Shown: one piece after another, positions 49,179 to 58,591 of the stretch
How the letters are laid out: each line of letters begins with the position of its first letter
How positions within the stretch are numbered: the stretch's first letter is position 1
Origin: Planctomycetota bacterium
GTDB taxonomy: Bacteria > Planctomycetota > Planctomycetia > Gemmatales > HRBIN36
NCBI GenBank assembly: GCA_014584395.1
Contig: JACTMY010000017.1
Span: 166,012 to 230,011, forward strand
Reading direction: 5' to 3'
DNA length: 64,000 nt
The notes under the pieces: generated by a model
What the model saw: only the letters and a program-made list of their open reading frames with translations
Told to the model about the DNA's origin: nothing
The model's database searches: none
Position numbers and translations under genes: made by a program

Positions 49179-51584
49179 TCATTTTTGCAATTCAACGACG
49201 ACCTTTACAATCCGGCCCGTGAAGCGGTTGTCGCGCTCCTGATAGTCCGTGGTCACATTGGTGGCCTCATCCACACCCACGTCGGCCGTCTCGTCAGGCG
49301 AGAAGATGACGCTGGCGGTGTGCTCGATCCTCCCCTCGGCGACTTTTTGGCCGTTCACGAAGAGCGTCCCCGTGCCTCCCTTGCCCAGGCCGCCGCCATC
49401 GTAAAGGAATGCAAACTTGACCGTGACTTTCCCCGCGGGCAGGGGTTCAGAGGTGGTCAGCTTGTACTCCTTGAGGCCGACCCAATTGTAGCAGTAGTTC
49501 AGCTTGCCGTCCTTGGCGTAGAGGCTCCAGCCGCCGAACCGGCCGCCCTGGCAGATAATGACGCCGTTGACTCCGGGTGCAGACGCATCCCGGCTCGGCG
49601 GAATCTCCAGCTCCGCGGTGATCGTGTGCGACCGGTTCTTCACGTTGATGAACACGTTGTCCATCATCCCGGTCATGCCCTCGTGGAGGGTCATCGAGGT
49701 GCGGCCCTCCATGAGATCGGGGCGGCCGGCCATTGAAGCGTCGATCCGCTCGAGCACACGGTCGTCGAGCGGCAGGACCTGATACTTCACTGCTTCCTTC
49801 AGGAATAGCTCCTGAAGCTCCTTGAGCTTCTCCGGGTGTTTGGCCGCGAGATCGTTCGACTGGCTGAAGTCCTCGGCCACGATGTAGAGCTCCCAGCGAT
49901 CCTTGTCGAAGGAGTCTGCCCGTGCCTTCGGTTCCCAGGGGGCCTTGTGCACCGTCCCGGCCACCCAGCCGTCGTGGTAGATCGCCCGGTTGCAGAAAAT
50001 CTCAAAGTACTGCGTCGTGTGCCGATCCTTGGCTTTGGCATCAGCAAACGTATACACCATGCTGACGCCTTCGATGGGCCGCTGCTGAAAGCCGTTCACC
50101 TCTTTCGGCTCCGGCAGCCCGCAAACCTCTAACACGGTGGGTGTCACATCGATGACGTGGTGGAACTGGCTGCGCACCTCGCCTTTCGCCTTGATGCCCT
50201 TCGGCCAGTGAACGATCATCCCGTTGCGGGTGCCGCCGAAGTTCGAGGCGACTTGCTTGGTCCAGGTGAATGGGGTATCGCCCGCCACGGCCCAGCCGGC
50301 GGCGTAATGGTTGTAGGCGTTTCGTCCGCCAAGTTCGTCGATTCTCTTCAAGATGTCTTCGAGCTTTTCGGGCACCTGATTGAAGTAGTTCATCTCATTG
50401 AACAACCCGACCATGCCGCCTTCGGCGCTCGCGCCATTGTCGCCCAGGATGTAGAAGAACAGGGTGTTGTCCATCTGCCCCATCTCCTCAATCGCCTGGA
50501 CGAGGCGGCCGACTTCGTGGTCGGTGTGCTCGCCGAACCCCGCGAACACTTCCATTTGCCGGGTGAACAGCTTCTTCTCATCCGCCGTCAGCTTGTCCCA
50601 GTCCTTGATCGCCTCGGGCTTGGGGGCCAGTTTCGTGTTCTCCGGCACCACGCCGAGTTTTTTCTGGTTCGCAAAGGTGATCTCCCGCTGTTGGTCCCAG
50701 CCGTGATCGAACTTGCCCTTGTACTTGTCGATGAACGCCCTCGGGGCCTGGTGCGGGGCGTGGGTGGCCCCCGGGGCATAGTAGATGAAGAACGGCTTGT
50801 CGGGGGTCAGGGCCTTTTGATACTGCGCCCAGGCAATGGCCTGGTTGGTCATGTCAGTCGTGAAGTGGTAGTTGGGGTCGCGCGGCACTTCCACACGGGC
50901 GACGCCGTCGTAAATGCCGGGATAGTATTGGTTCGTTTCGCCGCCCAAGAAGCCGTAGAACTTTTCGAACCCAGAATGGGTCGGCCAACGGTCGAACGGG
51001 CCGGACGGGCTGATTTCCCACGGCGGCACTTCATGGCACTTGCCAAACATGGCCGTGTTAAAGCCGTTCAAGCGCAGCATCTCGGCGAGAGGGGCGATGT
51101 TCTGCGGTCGAATCGCCGTCATGCCTGGGAACGCGGTTGCCGATTCGGTGACCGATCCCATGTTGCATGAGTGATGATTGCGGCCTGTCAAAATCGCCAT
51201 TCGTGTGGGCGCGCACAGGGCCGTGGTGTGAAAGCGGCTGTATTTCAACCCGTTCTTGGCCAGTTTCTCCGCTGTGGGCATATGGATCGGGCCCCCGAAC
51301 GCGCTCGGCTGGCCGAAGCCCATGTCGTCGATGAGGACGATGACGATGTTCGGCGCGCCCTTGGGGGGTTTGACCTGGAAGAACGGCGGCGCCTTGGCCT
51401 TGCGGGCGTCGATCTCGGTAATGGGCGGATAGGTCGGCGTCTTGATGGGCAGGACGGTCCGATCCAGAGGCGCATCCGGCTGCGTTTGCGCCAATAGATG
51501 CTGCAGCCGACCGGATGCACTCAGCCAGCCGAGAAAGCCGCCAAGTACGATCAGCGCGGCCGGCACATGGAAACGGCGTTTCAT
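49179..51584 (-). CDS. Arylsulfatase (type I, Cys-type FGly sulfatase)
   Basis: 'APNIVIVLIDDMGFGQPSAFGG', 'TTALCAPTRMAILTGRNHHSCNMG' (CxPxR). Start MKRRFHVPAAL with GGAG upstream. Confidence 0.96.
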   Translation of the reverse strand: MKRRFHVPAALIVLGGFLGWLSASGRLQHLLAQTQPDAPLDRTVLPIKTPTYPPITEIDARKAKAPPFFQVKPPKGAPNIVIVLIDDMGFGQPSAFGGPIHMPTAEKLAKNGLKYSRFHTTALCAPTRMAILTGRNHHSCNMGSVTESATAFPGMTAIRPQNIAPLAEMLRLNGFNTAMFGKCHEVPPWEISPSGPFDRWPTHSGFEKFYGFLGGETNQYYPGIYDGVARVEVPRDPNYHFTTDMTNQAIAWAQYQKALTPDKPFFIYYAPGATHAPHQAPRAFIDKYKGKFDHGWDQQREITFANQKKLGVVPENTKLAPKPEAIKDWDKLTADEKKLFTRQMEVFAGFGEHTDHEVGRLVQAIEEMGQMDNTLFFYILGDNGASAEGGMVGLFNEMNYFNQVPEKLEDILKRIDELGGRNAYNHYAAGWAVAGDTPFTWTKQVASNFGGTRNGMIVHWPKGIKAKGEVRSQFHHVIDVTPTVLEVCGLPEPKEVNGFQQRPIEGVSMVYTFADAKAKDRHTTQYFEIFCNRAIYHDGWVAGTVHKAPWEPKARADSFDKDRWELYIVAEDFSQSNDLAAKHPEKLKELQELFLKEAVKYQVLPLDDRVLERIDASMAGRPDLMEGRTSMTLHEGMTGMMDNVFINVKNRSHTITAELEIPPSRDASAPGVNGVIICQGGRFGGWSLYAKDGKLNYCYNWVGLKEYKLTTSEPLPAGKVTVKFAFLYDGGGLGKGGTGTLFVNGQKVAEGRIEHTASVIFSPDETADVGVDEATNVTTDYQERDNRFTGRIVKVVVELQK

Positions 51585-51645
51585 ATGAAGCTCCATGAAA
51601 ATGTAACTTTTGCTTGCTTCGGGAAGTTCGTTATCCAACGATCCT

Positions 51646-51744
51646 TCACGCTATGATGGGGCTCGCTGGGCTGGTCGCGGCGGCCCAACCTAAAAAGGCC
51701 CCCAGGGCGACCAGGGCCAAGGGAGCGAGCAACGAACGGCGCAT
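51646..51744 (-). other. 32-aa ORF resembling the sulfatase signal peptide
   Basis: MRRSLLAPLALVALGAFLGWAAATSPASPIIA* (own reading of the minus strand); preceded by GAGGAG; compare MKRRFHVPAALIVLGGFLGWLSASG of the downstream sulfatase. Confidence 0.5.
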
Positions 51745-52063
51745 GGGCTTGGATCTCCTCAAATGTGCATGAAAAATAGCCGTCGGTCAGGCGAACGTGC
51801 CATTCGACTAGACAGCCGAAATCGGGGCGATAGTCATGCCATTCATCTTGTCCATGTAGTGCAGGACAATTCCTGGCAACCAGAAATGAGCGAGAGAAAT
51901 GAAATAACGCGCCCCCACCGAAACCTGATTCATCTTGTAGCACATCGCCTCTCGAATGCAATCATGAATCCAGAATTTTGCGGTGAAAGCCAGATGAAGT
52001 TCAAGGATGCGTGATCGGTGGTGAGCAGGGGTGGGATGGATTCGTCGGCGGGTTGACCGTTGC

Positions 52064-55000
52064 TCATTTCATCAGTCGATCTTTCTCGGCTTGCCAGCGC
52101 TTCACCTCCTCGGGTTTGTCGAGCACCGTGTATAGATCGATCAGCCGCGCCGCGGCTTGACTGAGCCGCTGGTGGCGGAGCGGCGCGGGCAGCATGTTGG
52201 CTCGCTCCTTGACGCCCTCGTAACCCTTGAGCAGCAACGGCTCGGCCTCGGCCAGCAGTTTGGCCTTCTTCGCCTCATCGCTCACGTGGCGGGCTTGGCC
52301 GAGCAGCGCCCCGCCGAGCAGCGATGCCGTGTTGAAGGTGGACCAATTCTCCGGCTGCACTTTCTGCCGAATCGCCAAGGATTCCCGCAACCACGGCTCC
52401 GCGGCTTCGTCTTGGTCGCATTGCATCAACTCCCACGCCGCCTGGGCCAAGACTCCCGCGAAGCCGGGGTCGTCCGGCTTGGCCCGTTTCCTGCGCCCCT
52501 CGATAAACAGGTTCAAAACGGCCGCGGCTTTCGCGCCTTCCTTGGCGTCGCAATAGGCCTTGCCGAGGTTGCCAAGCTTTTCGATCGTTTCGGGATGGTC
52601 CGGGCCAAGGGCTTGTTCGTAGCCCTCGCGAACTTGTTCGAACAGCCGGACGGCGTCGTCGCTCATGCGGGATTGCAGGCAAGCCATGGCCCAGTTGTTC
52701 AAGGTGGCGAGCGTATCGGGGTGATAACGGCCCATCTTGTTCGCCTTGGCCAGATGGACTTGCTCGAAGAGGCGCAGGGCGTATTCGGACCGACCGGCGT
52801 TCTTATAGGCGACGGCCAGGTTGCCCAGGGTGTTGAGCGTTCTGGGATGATCGGCGCCGAAGAACTTTTCCTCGACCTGGTTGACGTGCTGCAAGAGTTG
52901 GATCGCCTTGTCGTGCTGACCGATGTCTTGATAGGCGGTGGCGAGGTTGTTGAACGAAACCAAGGTTTCGGGGTGCTGATCGCCCAAAATCTTGACCCTG
53001 GCGTCGCGGACTTGTTCGTGAAGCTGGATCGCCTTGGGCAGTTGCCCCGTCGCCTGGTAGACCCTGGCGAGGTTGTTTTTCGCGGTGAGCGTGTGGACGT
53101 GCTCCACGCCCCACTTTTGAACGAAGACGTCGTGGACGCGTTCAAACCAGGGGAGGGCCTTGCGGGCTTGCCCCGCCGCTTGATAAGCGAGGGCGAGGTT
53201 GCTCAGCGCGGTGAGGGTTTTGAAATCCTCCTCGCCCATGACTCGGACAAAGGCTTGATGAACCTGTTCGAGCAGGGGGAGTGCTTCCGTTAAGCGCCCC
53301 GTGGCGACGTAGCTCTGCGCCAGGTTGTTCATGACCGTGAGCGTGTCGGCGTGGTCGGGCCCCTTGAGCTTTTCAAAACCGGCGCGGACGCGCTCGTTGA
53401 GCTGGATGGCTTCGGTCAGTTTGCCCGTTTCGAGATAGGCCTTGGCCAAGTTGTTGAGCGTGACCAGGGTTTCGAGGTGATCCATGCCCAGGGTTTGTTC
53501 GCGGATGCGGCGCGCCTTTTCATAGACCTCCGCGGCCTTGACGGGACTGCCCAGGTCGAGCAGCGTGTTGCCCACAATTGTTTGCAGGCGGGCCATGACC
53601 AGGGGATCGCCCAGGGCTTCACCTTCGAGTTGATCGGCGACTTTTTCCGCGCGCTCGCGGAGTCGGACGGAGAGCGGAGCGCCGTTCGGCTCTTCATGGC
53701 GCGGGCTGAGGTTGCGCAGCATGCCCGTGATGATCTCGACCCCCTTTTCGATCTGCCCGAGCCGCTTTTCCGCTTGATCCCGGGCCTGGGACTCCTTCTG
53801 GGCGACTTCGTCGGCCCGCTGCCGCTGGGTTTCCTTTTGATCGCGTTCATCGCGCGCCAGTTGCTCCGCCGTGATGGCTCGGGCCATCTGCCAAAGGCTG
53901 GTCGCCAATCCCGCGATGAGCACGAGAATCAGAACGTATCCCGACAGGATCAAGACGCGGCGGCGCTTCCGCCGTTCCTGAGCCTGCACCTCGGCCCTCA
54001 TCCGGGACAGCTCGGCTTGCCTGGCCCGTTCCTCCGCCTGGGTGCGCAGCCGGGCCACCTCATCGGCCACGTCATGGCCGTCCGCGGGCCGATCCTCGGG
54101 ATGAAAGGACAGACAGCGTTTGCACAAGGCGACCACTTCCGGGTCCGCGCCGCAGGCATCCAGCCGGGCAAACGCTTCCTCGGTTTGGCCGCGCATGGCC
54201 CGAAGCCTGACGCTTTCGGGGTCTGGGCCGGTAAAGGGCGGCTGATCGGTCAACATCGCGCACAGGATCGCTCCCAGGCCGAAGACGTCGGTCCGCTGAT
54301 CGATCTTGCCGGTCTCGCCCGCCGCTTGCTCCGGCGCCATGTAGGCAGGCGTGCCCAAGATGCTGCCCGTTTGGGTGGCGCTGCTCCCGGGTCCGGAGCG
54401 GGGGTCGATCAGCTTCGTTTGGCTGGCGGCTTCCATTTCGGGATCAGCCGGTTGTTCGCCCTTTGGCTGCGTCTCTTGGGAAATGAGTTTGGCCAGCCCC
54501 CAGTCCATGACCTGCACTTCGCCGAAAGCGCCGACCATGACGTTGGCCGGTTTCAGGTCCCGATGGATGACTTGATGGGCATGGGCATACCCCGCGGCTT
54601 GGGCAATGGCTTCGAAGATGGCCAACTTATTGATTGGCGCGCCGCTCTTGACCAGGGCGTCGAGGGTTTGCCCCTTGATAAGCTTCATGGTCAGAAACGG
54701 CCTGCCATCCTCGAGATGACCCGTTTGATAGATCGGCGGGATGGCCGGATGCTGAAGCTGACCGGTGATCTGAGCCTCGTCCACGAACCGCTGGGCCATG
54801 ATCGAATGAGGGTCGAAGCGTTCCTGCAAGACCTTGACGGCCACGGTGCGATTCAGGGCGCGGTCGTGGGCCTGATAGATGATGCCCATGCCGCCGCGGG
54901 CGATTTCCTTTTCCAGGATCAGGTCCGCTGGGGCGGGGACGAGGCGCGGCGGACCCGGTGGAGCGGGTCGCAACAACGTCTCCGCTCCCTCGGACGCGGG

Positions 55001-55066
55001 GGGTTGGCCTGACGGGGCGGGCATACCCGGAATGGTCGGCGGCAGATCGTCCTGGACCATATGCAA
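52064..55066 (-). CDS. Serine/threonine protein kinase with C-terminal kinesin-light-chain-type TPR array
   Basis: 'EIARGGMGIIYQAHDRALNRTVAVKVL', 'VIHRDLKPANVMVGAFGEVQVMDWGLAKL', 'GTPAYMAPEQAAGE'; TM helix; about eight 42-aa TPR units. Confidence 0.96.
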   Translation of the reverse strand: MHMVQDDLPPTIPGMPAPSGQPPASEGAETLLRPAPPGPPRLVPAPADLILEKEIARGGMGIIYQAHDRALNRTVAVKVLQERFDPHSIMAQRFVDEAQITGQLQHPAIPPIYQTGHLEDGRPFLTMKLIKGQTLDALVKSGAPINKLAIFEAIAQAAGYAHAHQVIHRDLKPANVMVGAFGEVQVMDWGLAKLISQETQPKGEQPADPEMEAASQTKLIDPRSGPGSSATQTGSILGTPAYMAPEQAAGETGKIDQRTDVFGLGAILCAMLTDQPPFTGPDPESVRLRAMRGQTEEAFARLDACGADPEVVALCKRCLSFHPEDRPADGHDVADEVARLRTQAEERARQAELSRMRAEVQAQERRKRRRVLILSGYVLILVLIAGLATSLWQMARAITAEQLARDERDQKETQRQRADEVAQKESQARDQAEKRLGQIEKGVEIITGMLRNLSPRHEEPNGAPLSVRLRERAEKVADQLEGEALGDPLVMARLQTIVGNTLLDLGSPVKAAEVYEKARRIREQTLGMDHLETLVTLNNLAKAYLETGKLTEAIQLNERVRAGFEKLKGPDHADTLTVMNNLAQSYVATGRLTEALPLLEQVHQAFVRVMGEEDFKTLTALSNLALAYQAAGQARKALPWFERVHDVFVQKWGVEHVHTLTAKNNLARVYQATGQLPKAIQLHEQVRDARVKILGDQHPETLVSFNNLATAYQDIGQHDKAIQLLQHVNQVEEKFFGADHPRTLNTLGNLAVAYKNAGRSEYALRLFEQVHLAKANKMGRYHPDTLATLNNWAMACLQSRMSDDAVRLFEQVREGYEQALGPDHPETIEKLGNLGKAYCDAKEGAKAAAVLNLFIEGRRKRAKPDDPGFAGVLAQAAWELMQCDQDEAAEPWLRESLAIRQKVQPENWSTFNTASLLGGALLGQARHVSDEAKKAKLLAEAEPLLLKGYEGVKERANMLPAPLRHQRLSQAAARLIDLYTVLDKPEEVKRWQAEKDRLMK

Positions 55067-55496
55067 ACCCTTGGCTGACGTTGCGGAATCGAGCTTGGCT
55101 CATCCCCGCGGGATGGAGCAAGGATGATCCCATTTGTTTCTACCATTTCATGCCGCCGAGGGGGAAGCAAAATACGACCCTCTGGGGCAGGCTTTCGGGG
55201 CATGCTTTGAAAGTGAAAGCGCACGTACGATCCATGCAGTCGGTAGGAGCGTTATTTGCAGCGGTTGCCGCAATCCCTTGGCCTGACCGTGGTTCAGACA
55301 TGACCTTGCAAGCTTGGCCTGTTTGTCCTAAGCTAACGGAGTCCATGGGCTTTGCCGGCGGACTTCCATGCGCCGGCTCATCGACCTATCGCGGACGGCT
55401 GCATTCGGAGGGCATACCCCTGTCCATCCAAGGGATGGTGATGCGCCCCGTTCGCCGGCTCACACCCCGGTTCGTTATCTTGCACAGGCGGCTCCC

Positions 55497-58172
55497 ATGA
55501 ACGTTGAATACACCCCTTATCACGACATCGACCCCGTGGAGACGGCGGAGTGGCTGGATTCGCTCCAATCCGTCTTGCACACCCATGGACCCGCCCGCAC
55601 CCGCTACCTAATCGACCGCCTCGTGCAGCGCGGCCAACAATCGGGCGTCACCGCCTCCACGCCGGTCAACACCCCCTACATCAACACCATTCACCACAGC
55701 CAGGAAGTCGCCTATCCGGGCGACCGCGAGATCGAACGACGCATCAAGGGGCTGATCCGCTGGAACGCCATGGCCATGGTCACCCGGGCGGGGAAAAAGA
55801 GCAAGGGCATCGGCGGCCACCTGGCCACCTATGCCTCCGCGGCCACGCTGTATGAAGTCGGCTTCAACCATTTCTTCAAGGGCAAGTCGGCCCCCGGCGG
55901 CGGCGATCAAATTTACTTTCAAGGCCACGCCTCGCCCGGCATCTATGGCCGCGCTTTCCTCGAAGGCCGCTTGAGCATCGATCAGCTCGAAAACTTCCGC
56001 CGCGAGCTGGCCGAGGGCGGCGGGTTGTCGTCCTATCCCCACCCCTGGCTCATGCCCGATTTTTGGGAATACCCCACGGTGTCGATGGGCTTGGGGCCGA
56101 TCATGTCCATCTATCAGGCCCGCTTCAACCGCTATCTGCAGGATCGCGGCCTGGCCGACACGTCCCAGTGCCGGGTCTGGGCTTTCCTCGGCGACGGCGA
56201 AACGGACGAACCCGAAAGCCTCGGCGCCATCACCCTGGCGACCCGCGAGGGGCTGAACAACCTCACCTGGGTCATCAACTGCAACCTGCAGCGGCTCGAT
56301 GGTCCGGTGCGCGGCAACGGCCAGATCATCCAGGAATTGGAAGCCGCCTTCCGCGGCGCCGGCTGGAACGTCATCAAGGTCATCTGGGCCGGCGATTGGG
56401 ACCCGCTCCTCGACGACGACGAGGATGGCCACCTCGTCCGCCGCATGGGCGAGGTCGTCGATGGCTTCTATCAGAAATACATCGTCGAAAACGGCGGCTA
56501 CATCCGCCAACACTTCTTCGGCGCGCATCCGGAGCTGCTCAAGCTGGTCGAGCATCTGTCCGATGAGCAGATCAAGAGCCTGCACCCCGGCGGCCACGAT
56601 CCCCGCAAAGTCTACACCGCCTTCCTGCGGGCCACGGAGAACAAGGACGCCCCGACCGTCATCCTGGCGCGGACGATCAAGGGCTATGCCCTGGGCGAGG
56701 GCATCGCCGGCCGCAACACCGCGCATCAAAAGAAATCCCCCGAACTGGAAGGGCTCCGCACCCTCCGCGACCGCTACAGCCTTCCCGTCACCGATGCGCA
56801 GCTTGAGGACACCCCCTTCATCCATCCCGGCCCCAAGAGCCGCGAGGTGGAGTATCTCCTGGAGCGCCGCAAGGCCCTGGGCGGCTCCGTGCCCCAGCGG
56901 CGGACGACCTTCGCTCCGATCGGCTCCTACGCTGCCGGTCCCTTCGAGGATTTCAACAAGGGCAGCGGCGACCGCGAAGTCTCCACGACGATGGCCTTCG
57001 TGCAGATGCTCAGCAAGCTGCTCAAGGACAAGGAAATCGGCAAGCTGATCGTCCCCATCGTCCCGGATGAATCCCGGACGTTTGGCATGGACCCGCTGTT
57101 TCGCCAATGCGGCATCTACGCCCACAAGGGCCAGCTTTATGAGCCGGTCGACGCCGGTTCGCTGCTCTATTACCACGAAGCCCAAGACGGCCAGATTCTG
57201 CAAGAAGGCATCACCGAAGCGGGTTCAATGTGCTCCTTCGCGGCCGCCGGCACCGCCTACGCCGCCCATCAGGTCAACACGATCCCCTTCTTCATCTTCT
57301 ATTCGATGTTCGGCTTCCAGCGGATCGGCGATCTGATCTGGGCCAACGCCGATGCCCGCGGCAAGGGTTTCCTCCTCGGGGCCACCGCCGGCCGGACCAC
57401 CCTCAACGGCGAAGGCCTGCAGCACGAGGATGGACATACCCATGTCATGGCCAGCACCGTGCCGACTTGTCAGCCGTATGACCCGGCTTATGCCTACGAG
57501 GTGGCCACGATCATCCAGGACGGCATTCGCCGGATGTATCAGGAAGGCGAGAGCATCTTCTACTATCTGACCCTGTACAATCAAAACTACGCTCAGCCGC
57601 CCAAGCCCAGCGGCGCCAAGGACGGGATCTTGAAAGGGCTATATCACTTCAAGAAGGCCGCCCACCCCAAGGCCAAGCATCGGCTGCACCTCCTGGGCAG
57701 CGGCGTGCTCATGCCCGAGACGCTGCGGGCTCAGGCATTGTTGGCCGAGGAGTTTGATATTCACGCCGACGTTTGGAGCGCCACCAGTTTCACCCTTTTG
57801 CGGCGCGAGGCGATGGACTGCGAACGCTGGAACCTGCTCCACCCCGGCGAGACGCCCAAGGTCCCCTACGTGACGCAACTGCTCGGCAAGGACCCCTGGC
57901 CCGCGGTGGCGGTCAGCGACTATATGAAAATCCACGCAGATCAGATCGCCCGCTGGGTGCCTGGCGGCCTCCTCTCCCTGGGCACGGATGGCTTCGGCCG
58001 CAGCGAGAGCCGGGAGGCCCTGCGCCGCTTCTTCGAGGTGGATGCGGAGTGCATCGCGCTCGCCGCCGCCAGCCGCTTCGCAGGCACGGACAAGAAATTG
58101 GCCGGGAAGCTGAAAGAGGCGATGAAACGGTGGGGCCTGGACCCGAACAAACCCAACCCGATGCACGTCTAG
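55497..58172 (+). CDS. aceE: Pyruvate dehydrogenase E1 component, homodimeric type
   Basis: 'TPYINTIHHSQEVAYPGDREIERRIKGLIRWNAMAMV', 'VWAFLGDGETDEPESLGAITLATREGLNNLTWVINCNLQRLDGPVRGNGQIIQELE'. Confidence 0.97.
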   Translation: MNVEYTPYHDIDPVETAEWLDSLQSVLHTHGPARTRYLIDRLVQRGQQSGVTASTPVNTPYINTIHHSQEVAYPGDREIERRIKGLIRWNAMAMVTRAGKKSKGIGGHLATYASAATLYEVGFNHFFKGKSAPGGGDQIYFQGHASPGIYGRAFLEGRLSIDQLENFRRELAEGGGLSSYPHPWLMPDFWEYPTVSMGLGPIMSIYQARFNRYLQDRGLADTSQCRVWAFLGDGETDEPESLGAITLATREGLNNLTWVINCNLQRLDGPVRGNGQIIQELEAAFRGAGWNVIKVIWAGDWDPLLDDDEDGHLVRRMGEVVDGFYQKYIVENGGYIRQHFFGAHPELLKLVEHLSDEQIKSLHPGGHDPRKVYTAFLRATENKDAPTVILARTIKGYALGEGIAGRNTAHQKKSPELEGLRTLRDRYSLPVTDAQLEDTPFIHPGPKSREVEYLLERRKALGGSVPQRRTTFAPIGSYAAGPFEDFNKGSGDREVSTTMAFVQMLSKLLKDKEIGKLIVPIVPDESRTFGMDPLFRQCGIYAHKGQLYEPVDAGSLLYYHEAQDGQILQEGITEAGSMCSFAAAGTAYAAHQVNTIPFFIFYSMFGFQRIGDLIWANADARGKGFLLGATAGRTTLNGEGLQHEDGHTHVMASTVPTCQPYDPAYAYEVATIIQDGIRRMYQEGESIFYYLTLYNQNYAQPPKPSGAKDGILKGLYHFKKAAHPKAKHRLHLLGSGVLMPETLRAQALLAEEFDIHADVWSATSFTLLRREAMDCERWNLLHPGETPKVPYVTQLLGKDPWPAVAVSDYMKIHADQIARWVPGGLLSLGTDGFGRSESREALRRFFEVDAECIALAAASRFAGTDKKLAGKLKEAMKRWGLDPNKPNPMHV

Positions 58173-58188
58173 TCAGCCACAACAACAG

Positions 58189-58237
58189 CAAGCCCGAAGC
58201 GCGAGCGCCGGGGTAACGCAGGGGGCTGACGCCCCCC
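58189..58237. repeat. Planctomycete-style intergenic repeat (CAAGCCCGAAGCGCGAGCGCCGGGG... GGGGGC-TGAC-GCCCCC)
   Basis: Repeat-like motif at 58189-58213 followed by hairpin GGGGGC-TGAC-GCCCCC (58221-58236); resembles common planctomycete intergenic repeats (from memory). Confidence 0.5.
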
Positions 58238-58311
58238 GCTCGTCATGGAACTGCGCACGGGCGGACGGGACGCCCTTGGCAAAACGGCGAAATAGAAATT
58301 CGCGATGCGGG

Positions 58312-58336
58312 CGTGCCCAAACAGCGTTTGGGCACG
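58312..58336. repeat. Perfect 10-bp inverted repeat CGTGCCCAAA-CAGCG-TTTGGGCACG
   Basis: Read directly; no T-run follows. Confidence 0.85.
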
Positions 58337-58591
58337 AGGGGCAAGGACATTCAGCGGCATTGCCGCGCGATCATCAACAACAAGCTGAACCATGTCAAAT
58401 CGAACGGATCAATCTGGGTTGGAATTCCGCAGCTCACCAACCAACCAACAAGAGCACGGATTTGGCACCTTAGGCCATGGTGCCATTCTCCTGACCGGAA
58501 ATCGGTTGCCAAGCTCGGCTATTCGGGGCATCATCACGAGTAGGTAACCATCTTTGCGCATTAGCCTTCCATCATCAGAAAGACCCAACCC

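Noticed and set aside
51581-51961. 126-aa minus-strand ORF upstream of the sulfatase
   Set aside because: No protein-like signal; the alternative frame (32-aa signal-peptide-like ORF) is better supported.
53351-55012. 553-aa plus-strand ORF opposite the kinase gene, and similar long antisense ORFs at 13761-15338, 21865-23343, 42752-44014, 44871-46088 and 55608-57203
   Set aside because: All lie opposite confidently assigned genes and have shadow-frame composition.
58169-58393. 74-aa ORF '...MTSGGRQPPALPRRSRFGLAVVVAD'
   Set aside because: Translation of a planctomycete-style intergenic repeat, not a gene.
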